DNA from: an uncultured Clostridia bacterium
Lineage (GTDB): Bacteria > Bacillota > Clostridia > Oscillospirales > Oscillospiraceae
Assembly: GCA_946186375.1 (NCBI GenBank)
Contig: CAMHMZ010000002.1
Span: 1-64,000 of the forward strand
Direction of reading: 5' to 3'
DNA: 64,000 bases
Position 1 is the first letter of the stretch. Each line of letters starts with the position of its first letter. The position numbers and the translations under genes were made by a program. Of the stretch, positions 44,688 through 54,718 are shown piece after piece. The notes under the pieces are model-generated. The model worked only from the letters and a program-made list of their open reading frames with translations, was not told the DNA's origin and ran no database searches.

Positions 44688-45809
44688 TTACAGGGGCCGT
44701 CGGAGAAGCTCGCGGAGGATCGCGGCCGCCCTTGAGATCTGCTCCGCCGAAAGAAACGGCGAGAAGCTCAGGCGGACCGTACCGCTCTCGAGCGTTCCCG
44801 CGCTGCGGTGCGCTTTCGGGGCACAGTGAAGCCCCGCGCGCACACAGACGCCGCGTTCGGCAAGCTGAGAAGCCAGTGTCTCGCAGTCGATCCGGCGGCT
44901 GCGCAGCGAGAGAACGCCGGTCTGCTCCTCTCCGGAAGCGAGAAAGAGCTCGAGCTCCTCACAGTACTCAAGTTCATCCGCCATCTGGCGCAGCAGCGTC
45001 TGTTCATGATTTTTGATGGCCTCCGGGTCCTTTTCCCTGACAAAGCGCAGCCCGGCCAGCAGTCCCGCAATGCCGGGGACGTTGTGGGTGCCCGCTTCCA
45101 GACGATCCGGCAGCTCCTCCGGCATCTCCTGTCGTCGGCTGTCCGATCCCGAACCGCCGTACAGCAAAGGGCGTCCGCTCTCCCCGCAGAGCAGCAATCC
45201 CGTCCCTTGTGGACCATGCAGCCCTTTGTGACCGGGCATTGCGATAAAGGCTGCGCCGAGGGCGCACATATCGATTGGCAGCAAGCCGGCCGACTGCGAG
45301 GCGTCAATGATGAGCGGCACGCCTTCTTTTTTACAGAGCGACGCGATCTCGGCGATCGGAAGGATAAAGCCAAACACATTTGAGACATGCGTACACACGG
45401 CAAGCTCCGCGCCCCTGAGCGCTTCGGCAAAGCCGGAGACGACCGACGCACCGTCGAACAGTTCTCCTCTCGCCGTGACGACGTCCGCGCCCAGCGCGTG
45501 CAGGGGGCGCGTCACGGCGTTGTGTTCAAAGCCCGAGATCACGACGCGGCTCCCCTTCTTTGCCAGCGATGTGATCGCGATATTGAGAGCATGGGTGGCG
45601 TTCATGGTGAAAACGACATTTTCCGGCTCCTCGACGCTGAAAAGGGACGCCGCTTCCTCCCGACAGTCGAGCAGCAGCTCCGCCGCCTGCATCGCCGGAG
45701 GATAGGCGCCGCGTCCGGGGCTTGCCATGCTTTCCATCGCTCGCTGCACCGCACTGTAAACAGATTGCGGCTTAAGAAGCGTCGTGGCCGCACTGTCGAG
45801 ATAAATCAT
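44688..45809 (-). CDS. Cysteine desulfurase-like PLP aminotransferase (class V)
   Basis: The 373-residue protein has YLDSAATTLLKP at the N-terminus, the PLP-His in FEHNAVTRP, the Schiff-base Lys in MPGHKGLHGPQGTG and a catalytic-type Cys in RAGLHCAPKAH. This matches the cysteine-desulfurase subfamily often found near selenium-related genes (EF2568 type), not IscS or SufS. Its start overlaps the Se/S-carrier-like gene by four bases, so the two likely act together in sulfur or selenium transfer. The acceptor is unknown. Confidence 0.86.
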   Translation of the reverse strand: MIYLDSAATTLLKPQSVYSAVQRAMESMASPGRGAYPPAMQAAELLLDCREEAASLFSVEEPENVVFTMNATHALNIAITSLAKKGSRVVISGFEHNAVTRPLHALGADVVTARGELFDGASVVSGFAEALRGAELAVCTHVSNVFGFILPIAEIASLCKKEGVPLIIDASQSAGLLPIDMCALGAAFIAMPGHKGLHGPQGTGLLLCGESGRPLLYGGSGSDSRRQEMPEELPDRLEAGTHNVPGIAGLLAGLRFVREKDPEAIKNHEQTLLRQMADELEYCEELELFLASGEEQTGVLSLRSRRIDCETLASQLAERGVCVRAGLHCAPKAHRSAGTLESGTVRLSFSPFLSAEQISRAAAILRELLRRPL

Positions 45810-46054
45810 CGGCGCAGCTCCTCATATCGTCCGGTACTGTCCTGCCGATAGATCTTTCCCCGGATCATATCGTTTCTGCGCAAAATCGACTCCGCCTCCT
45901 CAAAGCGGCGAGAAAGCTTCACCGCGTAGCGGCAGCCGTTTTCGCTCAACCCAGCCTCTGCTTTCACGACGACCGCCGTGATCCCGGCTCTCTCGAGTAA
46001 CCGCGCCGAGCGCTGCGCGTGTGTGAGCGAGCGGCACATGATCCAATACATCAT
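45806..46054 (-). CDS. DUF3343 putative Se/S carrier-like protein
   Basis: The 82-residue protein has the DUF3343 layout: MYWIMCRSLTHAQRSARLLE, then AVVVKAEAGLSENGCRYAV with one conserved-type Cys, then a C-terminal FEEAESILRRNDM. The family has been proposed to carry selenium or sulfur. It is translationally coupled to the desulfurase-like gene, which would be its natural donor. The start follows GGGGAGG. No selD, yedF or selenocysteine genes are in the window. Confidence 0.78.
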   Translation of the reverse strand: MMYWIMCRSLTHAQRSARLLERAGITAVVVKAEAGLSENGCRYAVKLSRRFEEAESILRRNDMIRGKIYRQDSTGRYEELRR

Positions 46055-46082
46055 CCTGTCTGCCTCCCCTGTTCAAAAAATG

Positions 46083-46115
46083 AAAAGGCCGCGCAGCCAT
46101 GTCGGGCCACGCGGT
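46083..46115 (-). terminator. Probable terminator after ispF
   Basis: An imperfect stem (46088-46098 with 46105-46115, two internal mismatches and a G-T pair) is followed on the minus strand by TTTTCATTTTTT. It lies about 50 nt past the ispF stop and before the Se/S-carrier gene. Confidence 0.5.
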
Positions 46116-46166
46116 CATTGCGTTTCACGGTCCACCCCATTGTATGCGTCGGGTGGGTCTACGTGT

Positions 46167-46640
46167 TCATTTTTCAAGGAGGAGCACGACGGCGTGCGCG
46201 GCGATCCCGGCGCCCTCGCCGGTAAAGCCGAGCCCCTCTTCCGTCGTCGCTTTTACGCTGACACGATCAACGGGTATGCCGAGATCGGCGGCGATATTCT
46301 CGCGCATTTTGAGGATATGCGGCGAGAGCTTCGGGCGCTGGGCCAGGATCGTGCAGTCCAGATTGCCGACGTCGTATCCGTGAGCCGAGATAAGCTCGAT
46401 GACTTTCCGCAGCAGCTCGCGGCTGTCGATGCCGCGATAGCGCTCGTCGCTGTCGGGGAAATGCTGCCCGATGTCGCCGAGAGCCGCCGCACCGAGCAGC
46501 GCATCGCAGACCGCGTGCAGCAAAACGTCCGCGTCCGAGTGCCCGAGAAGCCCCTTCTCATAAGGGATCTCGACGCCGCCGAGGATCAGCCTTCTGCCCT
46601 CCACAAGCCGGTGGACGTCGTAACCGTGCCCGATCCTCAT
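46167..46640 (-). CDS. ispF: 2-C-methyl-D-erythritol 2,4-cyclodiphosphate synthase
   Basis: IspF makes MEcPP in the MEP pathway to isoprenoids. The 157-residue protein starts [11 protein letters not shown] (zinc ligands) and has [28 protein letters not shown] and [12 protein letters not shown]. Its start overlaps ispD by four bases. Consecutive pathway genes in an operon with mreB and repair genes. Confidence 0.96.
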   Translation of the reverse strand: MRIGHGYDVHRLVEGRRLILGGVEIPYEKGLLGHSDADVLLHAVCDALLGAAALGDIGQHFPDSDERYRGIDSRELLRKVIELISAHGYDVGNLDCTILAQRPKLSPHILKMRENIAADLGIPVDRVSVKATTEEGLGFTGEGAGIAAHAVVLLLEK

Positions 46641-47371
46641 GCCTTTTCTCCGCGTCCCTGCAGGATAGCAGCGGCGATCTTCATATCCAAAGGAGAGGTG
46701 ATCTTTATATTTTCCTCATCGCCCTGTACCGCCCGGCTCTTGAGCCCCATCATCTCCGCCGCGGCGCTGTCGTCCGTCACCCGGACGCCGCGTTCAACGG
46801 CGGCTGTCAGCGCGCCCTTGATGAGATCAGCCTGGAAGACCTGGGGCGTCTGCACGCGCAGCGTGCGCTCGCGGTCGACCGTTGCGGCAATGTTGCCCTT
46901 TTCGTCGAGAAGCTTCAGCGTATCGGCGCTGCTGATGACAGGCACAGCCGCCTGATATTCCTCGGCGGCATAGATCGTCCGCAGGATGAGATCTGCTGTC
47001 ACAAGAGGACGCGCTCCGTCGTGGATGGCGATGAGCTTCGCCCCCGCTTTCGTCGCCGAGACGCCGGCGAGCGCGGACTCCGCTCTGGTTTTTCCGCCGC
47101 TGACGATCTTGCTGATCTTCCCGACGCCGCCGCTTTTGCACAGCTCCGCCATCTCTTCAAGCCGCTCCGTCCGCGTGACGAGCACGATCTCGTCGATGAG
47201 CGGAGAGGTGTCGAAGGCGCGCAGCGTCCGCAGGAGGACGGGAACGCCTTCCAGGTCCATCGTGAGCTTATCCTCGCCCATGCGCTGCGAGTGTCCCGCT
47301 GCGACGATCACAGCGGAGCAGCGTGGAAGCTGCTCTTCCGTGTGAAAAGAAAACAGATCGCGAAGCCGCAT
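46637..47371 (-). CDS. ispD: 2-C-methyl-D-erythritol 4-phosphate cytidylyltransferase
   Basis: IspD activates MEP with CTP. The 244-residue protein has the nucleotide loop [24 protein letters not shown], and [11 protein letters not shown] and TPQVFQ. It carries about 20 extra N-terminal residues ([18 protein letters not shown]) before the catalytic fold. Start ATG 47371 follows GGAAGGGGG; a TTG at 47389 is less likely. It is coupled to ispF. Confidence 0.94.
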   Translation of the reverse strand: MRLRDLFSFHTEEQLPRCSAVIVAAGHSQRMGEDKLTMDLEGVPVLLRTLRAFDTSPLIDEIVLVTRTERLEEMAELCKSGGVGKISKIVSGGKTRAESALAGVSATKAGAKLIAIHDGARPLVTADLILRTIYAAEEYQAAVPVISSADTLKLLDEKGNIAATVDRERTLRVQTPQVFQADLIKGALTAAVERGVRVTDDSAAAEMMGLKSRAVQGDEENIKITSPLDMKIAAAILQGRGEKA

Positions 47372-47401
47372 ACCGCATCCCCCTTCCAAGTGTCTGTCAG
47401 A

Positions 47402-48433
47402 TCAGCCCTGGAGCTGTCTCTTTCTGTAAAAATTCATCATGCCGTCCTGCATGTCCCCCAGGCGCTTGAGCATCTTGCCCGCGCCATAGGCCGCGCAGGA
47501 AATCGGATCGTCGACAACGTTGGTGCGCATGCCGGTGCTGCGCTCGATCAGGCGGTCGATGCCGTAAATGAGGCTGCCGCCGCCGGACATGATGATGCCG
47601 TTCTGGTCGAGGTCTCCCACCAGCTGAGGCGGCGTGCGCTCGAGCACAGTGTGGATCGCGTCGAGGATGCTGTTCATGGGCTCAACAAAGGCCTCGATCA
47701 GCTCGTTGGAGCTGATGTTGACCGTCTTCGGCAGGCCGTTTGTGAGGCTGCGGCCCTTGACCTCCTCGATGCCGACGTCGGGGCGCTGCATCACGCCGCC
47801 GATGCTGCGTTTGAGCTCTTCGGCCGTACCGAGGCCGATGAGCATATTGTGCTTGCGGCGAACATATTTGACGATCGCCTCGTCAAAGCTCGCTCCGGCG
47901 ACCTTGATCGACTCGCATTCCACGACGCCCCCGACAGAGATGATCGCGACCTCGGTCGTACCGCCGCCGATATCGATGACCATATGGCCGTCGGCCTTGG
48001 AGATATCCACGCCCGCGCCGAGCGCGGTGGCCACGGCCGTCTCGAGCAGATATACCTTGCGGGCGCCCGCGTCGATCGCGGCGTCGATCACGGCCCGCTC
48101 CTCCACGCCGGAGATGCTGCTGGGCACGCAGGCCAGCACGCAGGGCTTGAAGAAGCTGAAGGAGGTGATGCGGCTGATGAGCTCGCGCTGCATCTGCGCC
48201 GTCATCTCATAGTCGTTGATGACGCCCGCGCTGATCGGATGGATCGCGACGATGTTGGCCGGGGTGCGGCCCAGCATCTTCTGGGCGTCCTGCCCGACCT
48301 TCATGATCTTTCCCGTGTATTTGTCGACCGCCACGACGGTAGGCTCGCGCAGCACCACGCCTTTGCCCTGTTCAAAAACGAGCGTGGTCGAAGTACCCAT
48401 ATCAATGGCGATATCTCTTTCTGCAAGCAGCAT
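47402..48433 (-). CDS. mreB: Rod shape-determining protein, MreB family
   Basis: The 343-residue actin-like protein organises peptidoglycan synthesis under the membrane. It has IAIDMGTSTTLVF, VIDIGGGTTEVAIIS and GIIMSGGGSLIYGIDRLI, the phosphate and adenosine motifs. Start ATG 48433 follows GAGG; GTG 48439 is possible. mreC and mreD are absent, so this may be the Mbl-like or a solitary paralogue. It lies between comFC and ispD. Confidence 0.92.
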   Translation of the reverse strand: MLLAERDIAIDMGTSTTLVFEQGKGVVLREPTVVAVDKYTGKIMKVGQDAQKMLGRTPANIVAIHPISAGVINDYEMTAQMQRELISRITSFSFFKPCVLACVPSSISGVEERAVIDAAIDAGARKVYLLETAVATALGAGVDISKADGHMVIDIGGGTTEVAIISVGGVVECESIKVAGASFDEAIVKYVRRKHNMLIGLGTAEELKRSIGGVMQRPDVGIEEVKGRSLTNGLPKTVNISSNELIEAFVEPMNSILDAIHTVLERTPPQLVGDLDQNGIIMSGGGSLIYGIDRLIERSTGMRTNVVDDPISCAAYGAGKMLKRLGDMQDGMMNFYRKRQLQG

Positions 48434-48451
48434 GTTCACACCTCATCAGGA

Positions 48452-49102
48452 TTATTGTTCTGTTCGCGCGACCGTGGCCGCGGCGATCTCAGCCGCGCCA
48501 GCCTCTTTCAGAACGGCGGCGCAGGCGCATAAAGTAGATCCGGTTGTAACGATGTCGTCGATCAGAAGGATCCGCTTTCCGCTGATGTGCGCGGAAGGAT
48601 TCGCCCGATAGACGCCAGCGACGTTCTTCCTCCGCTCTGCCGCGCTGTTTGTGCGTGACTGCGGCGGGGTATGCCGTGCCTTGACGAGCATCGGCTCACA
48701 CGGAACGCCCAGACGAACAGCCAGCGCTTCCGCCAGAAGCCTTGCCTGATCATAGCCGCGCCGCCGCAGACGGCGACGGCTCAAGGGCGCCCATGTGATA
48801 CTATCGCAGGTTATTTCGTTTTCGTCAATACATTTTACCAGAAAATCTGCATAAATCTCGGCGTAGCCCGTCACGCCGCCAAACTTGTATCGGTGCAGCG
48901 AGGCACGCACATCGCCACGGTAGTAAAAAGGCGAAACGCAGTCCGTGATCCCGGCAAGCTTCTTTTTCTGCGCCATCGGGACGTAGGGAAGCTTTCGGAT
49001 GCAGTCGCGGCAGACCTTCTCCTCCGGCGTCCTGGCCAGCTTGTGGCAGAAGGCGCAGCGGGTGGGATAGAGAAGCTCCAGCAGCTGATCGATGAGCTTC
49101 AT
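48452..49102 (-). CDS. comFC: ComF family phosphoribosyltransferase-like protein
   Basis: ComFC-type proteins help uptake of transforming DNA. The 216-residue protein has an N-terminal zinc finger (CAFCHK ... CRDC), FYYRGDVRASLHRYKF and the PRPP loop LLIDDIVTTGST. It overlaps the recD2 stop by four bases. comFA is not next to it, so an additional role in repair has to be considered. Confidence 0.9.
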   Translation of the reverse strand: MKLIDQLLELLYPTRCAFCHKLARTPEEKVCRDCIRKLPYVPMAQKKKLAGITDCVSPFYYRGDVRASLHRYKFGGVTGYAEIYADFLVKCIDENEITCDSITWAPLSRRRLRRRGYDQARLLAEALAVRLGVPCEPMLVKARHTPPQSRTNSAAERRKNVAGVYRANPSAHISGKRILLIDDIVTTGSTLCACAAVLKEAGAAEIAAATVARTEQ

Positions 49103-51324
49103 GCGTCGATCCCGCAGGCCTTGCGCAGGCGCACACGCAGCGCGTTGTATCTTCTCGTCGCGCGGTATTGATCGATCATGGCATAGGCGGTCTCATCGTC
49201 TCCCACAAGGATCAGCAGCTCTTTGGCGCGTGTCACGGCCGTATAGAGGACGCTGCGCGTCAGCAGAAGCTGCGAGGCGGGATTGAGAACCAGGACCACG
49301 GCCCGGTACTCGCTGCCCTGCGCCTTATGTACCGTCATAGCCCAGGCGTGCTCCAGCTCCAGCAGCATGTCGAAGCTGTAGGTCGCCAGATGCCCGTCAT
49401 AATCGACCGTCAGCGTCTCGTTTTCCGGGTCGATCTGAAGAAGCTTTCCGATGTCCCCATTGAAGATGCCGCTGCCGTAGGCCGTGCCTTCTTTGTTTTT
49501 CCAGAGCAGATCGTAGTTGTTCCGGATCTGCATCACCCGGTCGCCCTCTCGAAAAACGACGTCGCCGAAGGCTTTTTCTTTTTTCTCGGGTGCGGGCGGG
49601 TTCAGCGCCGCCTGCAGCTGCTTATTCAGATTAGCTGTTCCAAGCTCTCCCCTGCGATTCGGCGTGAGGACCTGGATATCTTCGGGCGGGATGTGCATGC
49701 GCCCCGGAAGGCGCACGGCGCACAGCTCGGTTACCGTTTCCACGGTGCCGGCAGCCTGCAAACGGCGCAGGCGGAAGAAATCTCCCGTGTTTTCCGAAAG
49801 ATTGGGGTGCTCGCCCCGGTTGATCATATGGGCGTTGCGCACGATGCGGCTGTCCGCCTTCTGACGGAAGATCTCGGTCAGGCGCACGGTTTTCACGGCG
49901 CCGCTGCGAATGATGGCGGAGAAGACATCGCCAGGCCCGACCGAAGGAAGCTGATCGGCGTCGCCGACCATGATGAGCCGGGCGTCCGGGGGCATCGCCT
50001 CAAGCAGCGCGCTCATGAGTGTGATATCCACCATGGAGCTTTCGTCCAGGATGACGGCGTCGCAGTCGAGCACATCGCGCTCGGTTTTGGCAAAGACGAC
50101 GGTCTCTCCGTCCTCGGCGAATTTCGCCTCCAGCAGACGGTGGATCGTGGCGGCCTCGCAGCCGGTCAGCTCTGTCATGCGCTTGGCGGCGCGCCCTGTC
50201 GGCGCAGTCAGCAGCGTTTTGAGCCCCAGGCTGTCAAACAGTGCGAGGATCGCTCGGATGGAGGTCGTCTTGCCGGTGCCCGGGCCGCCGGTGATGACCA
50301 GAAGCTGATTTTGAAGTGCCAATGCCAGCGTTTCCCGCTGCAGCGGCGCGTAGTGGAGTCCCGTCTGTTTTTCCAGCCGCTCGATCAGGGACGAAAGCTC
50401 CGTCTCGTCGTCAAAGCGCCGCTTTGCCATGCGGGAAAGCCTTTTGGCGGTCTTCACTTCCGCCTCGTAGAGGCTGGGCAGATAGCAAGCCCGGCAGCCC
50501 GCAATTTCCTCAAAGCTGATGCGTCCGGAGGCGATCAGCTCTTTTGTGCTCTCGTCTACCGCCTCCGCAGGCACGCCGATCAGCTCGGAGGTGACCGCAG
50601 CAAGCTTTTCCCTCGGAATGAAGCAATGGCCGTTCCCGGCATTATGCGCCAGCTCGAACAGGATCGCCGCCTCGATGCGCACGGGGCTGTTGAGATCCAT
50701 GCCGAGCTCATTGGCAAGATAATCGGCCTCGCGGAAGCTGCCGCCGATATGGTCGGCCGCAAGGACATAGGGATTGCTGTGCAGCAGCTCCAGCGCGCTG
50801 TCGCCGTAAAACTTGTACATTCGCATGGCGAGAATGGGCCGCAGCCCGAAGGAGCAGACAAAGTCCATCAGACGGCGCATTCCCAGCTGCTGCCGAAAAC
50901 TCTTGCTGATCTGCTGCGCCTTGGAGGCGCTGATCCCGCGGATCCGGCTCAGCTTATCGGGCTCGTTTTCCAGCACCTCCAGCGTCTGATCGCCGAATTC
51001 CCCGACGATCATCGCTGCGGTTGCGGGGCCGACGCCCTTGATCGCGCCGCCGGAGAGAAAGCCGAAGATCGCATTGGCCGTCGTCGGCAGGAGCCGCTGG
51101 GAAAACTCGGCCTTGAACTGCCGCCCGTGCACCGGGTGCGTCGTCCAGGCGCCGCTGAGAACCAGCGACTCTCCCGCCGAGGCAAAGGGAAAGCAGCCGA
51201 CGACTGTGACGACTTCTCCGTTTTCATCGGTCATGCGCAGCACCGTGTAGCCGTTTTCTTCGTTTTTATAGATGATCGTATTGACCGTGCCGGTCAGCTC
51301 AGTGAGCTCCAGCTCCTGATCCAT
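49099..51324 (-). CDS. recD2: RecD2-type ATP-dependent helicase
   Basis: RecD2 is a 5'-3' helicase working without RecBC. The 741-residue protein has the RecD2 N-terminal OB-fold and helix-hairpin-helix region (GAIKGVGPATA, ISASKAQQISKSF), Walker A TGGPGTGKTTSIRAI, DESSMVD and the C-terminal motif MTVHKAQGSEYRAVV. Start ATG 51324 follows AGGAG. It sits between uvrA and comFC in an operon with a DNA-repair character. Confidence 0.95.
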   Translation of the reverse strand: MDQELELTELTGTVNTIIYKNEENGYTVLRMTDENGEVVTVVGCFPFASAGESLVLSGAWTTHPVHGRQFKAEFSQRLLPTTANAIFGFLSGGAIKGVGPATAAMIVGEFGDQTLEVLENEPDKLSRIRGISASKAQQISKSFRQQLGMRRLMDFVCSFGLRPILAMRMYKFYGDSALELLHSNPYVLAADHIGGSFREADYLANELGMDLNSPVRIEAAILFELAHNAGNGHCFIPREKLAAVTSELIGVPAEAVDESTKELIASGRISFEEIAGCRACYLPSLYEAEVKTAKRLSRMAKRRFDDETELSSLIERLEKQTGLHYAPLQRETLALALQNQLLVITGGPGTGKTTSIRAILALFDSLGLKTLLTAPTGRAAKRMTELTGCEAATIHRLLEAKFAEDGETVVFAKTERDVLDCDAVILDESSMVDITLMSALLEAMPPDARLIMVGDADQLPSVGPGDVFSAIIRSGAVKTVRLTEIFRQKADSRIVRNAHMINRGEHPNLSENTGDFFRLRRLQAAGTVETVTELCAVRLPGRMHIPPEDIQVLTPNRRGELGTANLNKQLQAALNPPAPEKKEKAFGDVVFREGDRVMQIRNNYDLLWKNKEGTAYGSGIFNGDIGKLLQIDPENETLTVDYDGHLATYSFDMLLELEHAWAMTVHKAQGSEYRAVVLVLNPASQLLLTRSVLYTAVTRAKELLILVGDDETAYAMIDQYRATRRYNALRVRLRKACGIDA

Positions 51325-51335
51325 GCGCAGCACTC

Positions 51336-54164
51336 CTAACGTGAAAGGATGGGTTTCAAAAACTGTCCGGTATAGCTCTCTTCACACGCGGCGCAGCCCT
51401 CCGGTGTACCGGCAAAGACAAGCTCTCCGCCGCCGTCGCCGCCCTCCGGGCCGAGGTCGATAATATGATCGGCCATTTTGATGACGTCGAGATTATGCTC
51501 GATGACGATCACAGTGTTGCCCTCCTCCACAAGGCGGTCCAGGATCGTGACCAGCTTGTGCACATCCGCGATGTGGAGCCCGGTCGTGGGCTCGTCGAGA
51601 ACATAGACCGTGGAGCCCGTGCTTTTTTTGGACAGCTCTGTGGCGAGCTTTACACGCTGCGCTTCGCCGCCCGACAGCGTCGTGCTCGACTGGCCGAGCT
51701 TGACGTAGCCCAGGCCCACGTCGGCAAGCGTCTCGATCTTATGGCGGATCTTCGGCTGGTTTTCAAAGAAAGCGCAGGCCTCGTCGATGGTCATGTCAAG
51801 GACGTCCGCGATGCTCTTGCCCTTATATTTGACCTCAAGGGTCTCGCGGTTATAGCGCTTGCCCTTGCAGACGTCGCAGGGGACGTATACGTCGGGCAGG
51901 AAATGCATCTCGATCTTCACGAGGCCGTCGCCCGAGCAGGCTTCGCAGCGCCCGCCCTTGACGTTGAAGGAGAAGCGGCCCTGTCCGTAGCCGCGCAGCT
52001 TCGCGTCCTGCGTGGAGGCGAAGAGATCGCGGATATCGTTGAAGACGCCCGTATAGGTCGCCGGGTTGGAGCGCGGGGTGCGGCCGATGGGGCTCTGGTC
52101 AAGCTGGATGACCTTGTCCACATGCTCCAGTCCGTCGATGCGTTCACATTTGCCGGAGCGCGTCTTGGCACGGTTTTTCTCTGCGGCGAGCTTTTTATAG
52201 AGGATCTCGTTGACGAGCGAGGACTTTCCGCTGCCGGAGACTCCCGTCACGCAGATGAAGGTCCCCAGTGGGAACTCCACATCGATATTTTTGAGGTTAT
52301 TTTCCGCCGCGCCCCTGATCCACAGGCTTTTTCCGTTTCCCCTGCGGCGCGCCGCGGGGACCGGGATCGTCTTCTTTCCGCTCAGATACTGGCCGGTGAT
52401 CGACTCCTCACAGGCGCAGATATCCTCGATGCTGCCGGCGCAGATGACGCGCCCGCCGTTGACGCCGGCGCCTGGCCCGATATCGATCACGTGGTCGGCC
52501 GCGCGCATGGTATCCTCGTCATGCTCGACGACGATGAGGGTGTTGCCGAGGTCTCTGAGCTCCTTGAGCGTGGCGAGGAGCTTGCCGTTATCGCGCTGAT
52601 GCAGGCCGATGCTCGGCTCGTCAAGGATGTACAGGACGCCCATCAGACTCGAACCGATCTGCGTGGCCAGCCGGATGCGCTGGCTCTCGCCGCCGGAAAG
52701 CGTCGCCGCCGCGCGGGAGAGCGTGAGATAGCCGAGACCCACGCTGGACAAAAAGCCCAGCCTGGAGCGGATCTCCTTCAGGATACGCTCAGCGATCATG
52801 GTCTCCTTTTCGTCAAGGACGAGACTGTCGATAAATGCCAGCGCCTGCACGACGGAGAGCTCGGCAAAGTCCGCGATGTTGAGCCCGCCAACTGTGACGG
52901 CGAGCGCCGTTTTTTTGAGCCGCCGCCCGCCGCATTCCGGGCAGGGCGTTTCGGACATGCACTCCTCGATATCCGCGCGCATGCCGGGGCTCTGCGTCTC
53001 ACGGTAGCGACGCTCGAGATTGTTGACGATGCCCTCAAATTCCCGCTTCAGGACACCGTAGCCCTCGCTCTTTTCAAAGCGAAGCTGCAGCGGCTCGCCC
53101 TTGGTGCCGTACATGATGGCGTCCATAGCCTCAGGGGAAAGACTTCGAATGGGATCGGTGAGCTTGAAATGATAGCGCTTGCCGAGCGCTTCGAAATACA
53201 TTTTGGCGATAGAGTCGCCCTTGACGTTCCCCCAGCCGCTGGCGGCGATTCCTCCGTCCATGATGCTGAGGCTGTCGTTGGGGACGATGAGCTCCGGATC
53301 GACCAGCATCTGCATGCCAAGGCCCGTGCACTTCGGGCAGGCCCCGTAGGGATTGTTGAAAGAAAACAGGCGCGGCGTCAGCTCCTCAATGGAGATGCCG
53401 CAGTCCTCACAGGCGTAGTTCTGGGAAAAGCTCAGTTCCCTCTCCTGCCCGACGAGATCGACAAGCAGCAGCCCGCCGGAGAGCGCGAGCGCCGTCTCGG
53501 CAGAATCCGTCAGACGTCGGACGATCTCAGGCTTTACGACCAGCCGGTCGACTACGATCTCGATGTTGTGCTTTTTATTCTTTTCGAGCTTGATCTCTTC
53601 CCCGAGCTCATAGGCGATGCCGTCGACCCGGGCGCGGACATAACCGGAGCGGCGCGCGTCCTCCAGGATCTTGACGTGTTCGCCCTTTCGGCCGCGTACG
53701 ACCGGCGCCATAAGCTGCAGGCGTGTACCCGCGGGCAGGGCCATGATCTGATCGACGATCTGATCGATGCTCTGCTGACGGATCTCCTTGCCGCAGTTCG
53801 GACAATGCGGCACACCGACACGCGCCCAGAGAAGACGCATGTAGTCGTAGATCTCCGTGACCGTGCCCACGGTCGACCGGGGATTGCGGGAGGTCGTCTT
53901 CTGGTCGATGGAGATAGCCGGAGACAATCCGTCGATATAATCGACGTCCGGCTTGTCCATCTGACCCAGGAACATCCGCGCGTAGGAGCTCAGGCTCTCC
54001 ACATAGCGCCGCTGGCCCTCGGCATAGATCGTGTCGAAGGCGAGGCTGGATTTGCCGCTGCCGGACAAGCCTGTGATGACGACGAGCTTATCGCGCGGGA
54101 TCTCCACATCGATATTCTTGAGGTTATTCTCTCTGGCGCCCTTGATGAAAATGCTTTCCTGCAT
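51336..54164 (-). CDS. uvrA: Excinuclease ABC subunit A
   Basis: UvrA finds DNA lesions in nucleotide excision repair. The 942-residue protein has two ABC ATPase halves: [22 protein letters not shown] at the N-terminus and [18 protein letters not shown] in the middle; two LSGGE signatures, in [12 protein letters not shown] and [13 protein letters not shown]; and zinc fingers (CEDCG ... CPKC, and CEACSGDG ... CDVCKG). uvrB and uvrC are not in the window. It lies 5 nt after ybaK. Confidence 0.97.
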   Translation of the reverse strand: MQESIFIKGARENNLKNIDVEIPRDKLVVITGLSGSGKSSLAFDTIYAEGQRRYVESLSSYARMFLGQMDKPDVDYIDGLSPAISIDQKTTSRNPRSTVGTVTEIYDYMRLLWARVGVPHCPNCGKEIRQQSIDQIVDQIMALPAGTRLQLMAPVVRGRKGEHVKILEDARRSGYVRARVDGIAYELGEEIKLEKNKKHNIEIVVDRLVVKPEIVRRLTDSAETALALSGGLLLVDLVGQERELSFSQNYACEDCGISIEELTPRLFSFNNPYGACPKCTGLGMQMLVDPELIVPNDSLSIMDGGIAASGWGNVKGDSIAKMYFEALGKRYHFKLTDPIRSLSPEAMDAIMYGTKGEPLQLRFEKSEGYGVLKREFEGIVNNLERRYRETQSPGMRADIEECMSETPCPECGGRRLKKTALAVTVGGLNIADFAELSVVQALAFIDSLVLDEKETMIAERILKEIRSRLGFLSSVGLGYLTLSRAAATLSGGESQRIRLATQIGSSLMGVLYILDEPSIGLHQRDNGKLLATLKELRDLGNTLIVVEHDEDTMRAADHVIDIGPGAGVNGGRVICAGSIEDICACEESITGQYLSGKKTIPVPAARRRGNGKSLWIRGAAENNLKNIDVEFPLGTFICVTGVSGSGKSSLVNEILYKKLAAEKNRAKTRSGKCERIDGLEHVDKVIQLDQSPIGRTPRSNPATYTGVFNDIRDLFASTQDAKLRGYGQGRFSFNVKGGRCEACSGDGLVKIEMHFLPDVYVPCDVCKGKRYNRETLEVKYKGKSIADVLDMTIDEACAFFENQPKIRHKIETLADVGLGYVKLGQSSTTLSGGEAQRVKLATELSKKSTGSTVYVLDEPTTGLHIADVHKLVTILDRLVEEGNTVIVIEHNLDVIKMADHIIDLGPEGGDGGGELVFAGTPEGCAACEESYTGQFLKPILSR

Positions 54165-54169
54165 AGAAC

Positions 54170-54655
54170 TTATTCCTTTGAGTCAACAATGTCTGCAACA
54201 GATGCGCCGGTCAGGCCGATCAGGTCCTCCGGGGAGAGCTCGACCTGCAGTCCGATCTTTCCGGCGCTGACGATGACGTTTTCCAGATCTTTTACCTGCG
54301 CGGCAAAGACGGTAGGATACCGCTTTTTCATGCCGATCGGCGAACAGCCGCCACGGACGTAGCCTGTCAGACCCAGTAGCTCGCTGACATGCACCATGGC
54401 GATGGACTTTTCTCTTACGGCTGCGGCAGCCTTTTTGAGATCCAGCTCGCAGCCGACCGGGATGACGAAGACATAACAGCTTTTGCTTGCCCCGCGCGCG
54501 ACAAGTGTTTTATAGACGCACGCAGGATCGCGGCCGATCATCGCCGCGACAGCCAGGCCGTCCGGCGCCGTATCTCCATGCGGATAGCTGTGCCTCTGCC
54601 AGCGGATCTTCTTCTGATCCAGCAGCCGCATAACGTTTGTTTTCTCTTCTGCCAT
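54170..54655 (-). CDS. ybaK: YbaK/EbsC-type Cys-tRNA(Pro) deacylase
   Basis: The protein removes Cys wrongly attached to tRNA-Pro. The 161-residue sequence has the YbaK features [28 protein letters not shown] with the Lys pair, and [18 protein letters not shown]. It opens the operon ybaK, uvrA, recD2, comFC, mreB, ispD, ispF, with a promoter that overlaps the end of the upstream flavoprotein gene. Confidence 0.92.
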   Translation of the reverse strand: MAEEKTNVMRLLDQKKIRWQRHSYPHGDTAPDGLAVAAMIGRDPACVYKTLVARGASKSCYVFVIPVGCELDLKKAAAAVREKSIAMVHVSELLGLTGYVRGGCSPIGMKKRYPTVFAAQVKDLENVIVSAGKIGLQVELSPEDLIGLTGASVADIVDSKE

Positions 54656-54684
54656 CTTTTTATCTCCCGGGACGCGAATACTTT

Positions 54685-54713
54685 ATTTTATCTCAAAACG
54701 AGCGATCTTTCAA
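54685..54713 (-). promoter_or_regulatory. Sigma-A promoter of the ybaK-ispF operon
   Basis: On the minus strand TTGAAA (54713-54708), a 17-nt spacer and TAAAAT (54690-54685) lie 30 nt before ybaK. The -35 box sits just past the stop of the thioredoxin-reductase-like gene. Confidence 0.75.
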
Positions 54714-54718
54714 TCCTT

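Noticed and set aside
44642-44700. Hairpin TGTAAAG / CTTTACA after the desulfurase-like gene as a terminator
   Set aside because: Only 7 AT-rich pairs with a 17-nt loop and no T-run; too weak to call.
49168-51339. A 723-codon open frame on the plus strand opposite recD2
   Set aside because: It is the mirror of a strongly supported recD2 gene in GC-rich sequence, has no ribosome-binding site and no recognisable domain.
51465-54362. A 965-codon open frame on the plus strand opposite uvrA
   Set aside because: Same reason: it is a by-product of codon bias in uvrA and has low-complexity, unlikely composition.
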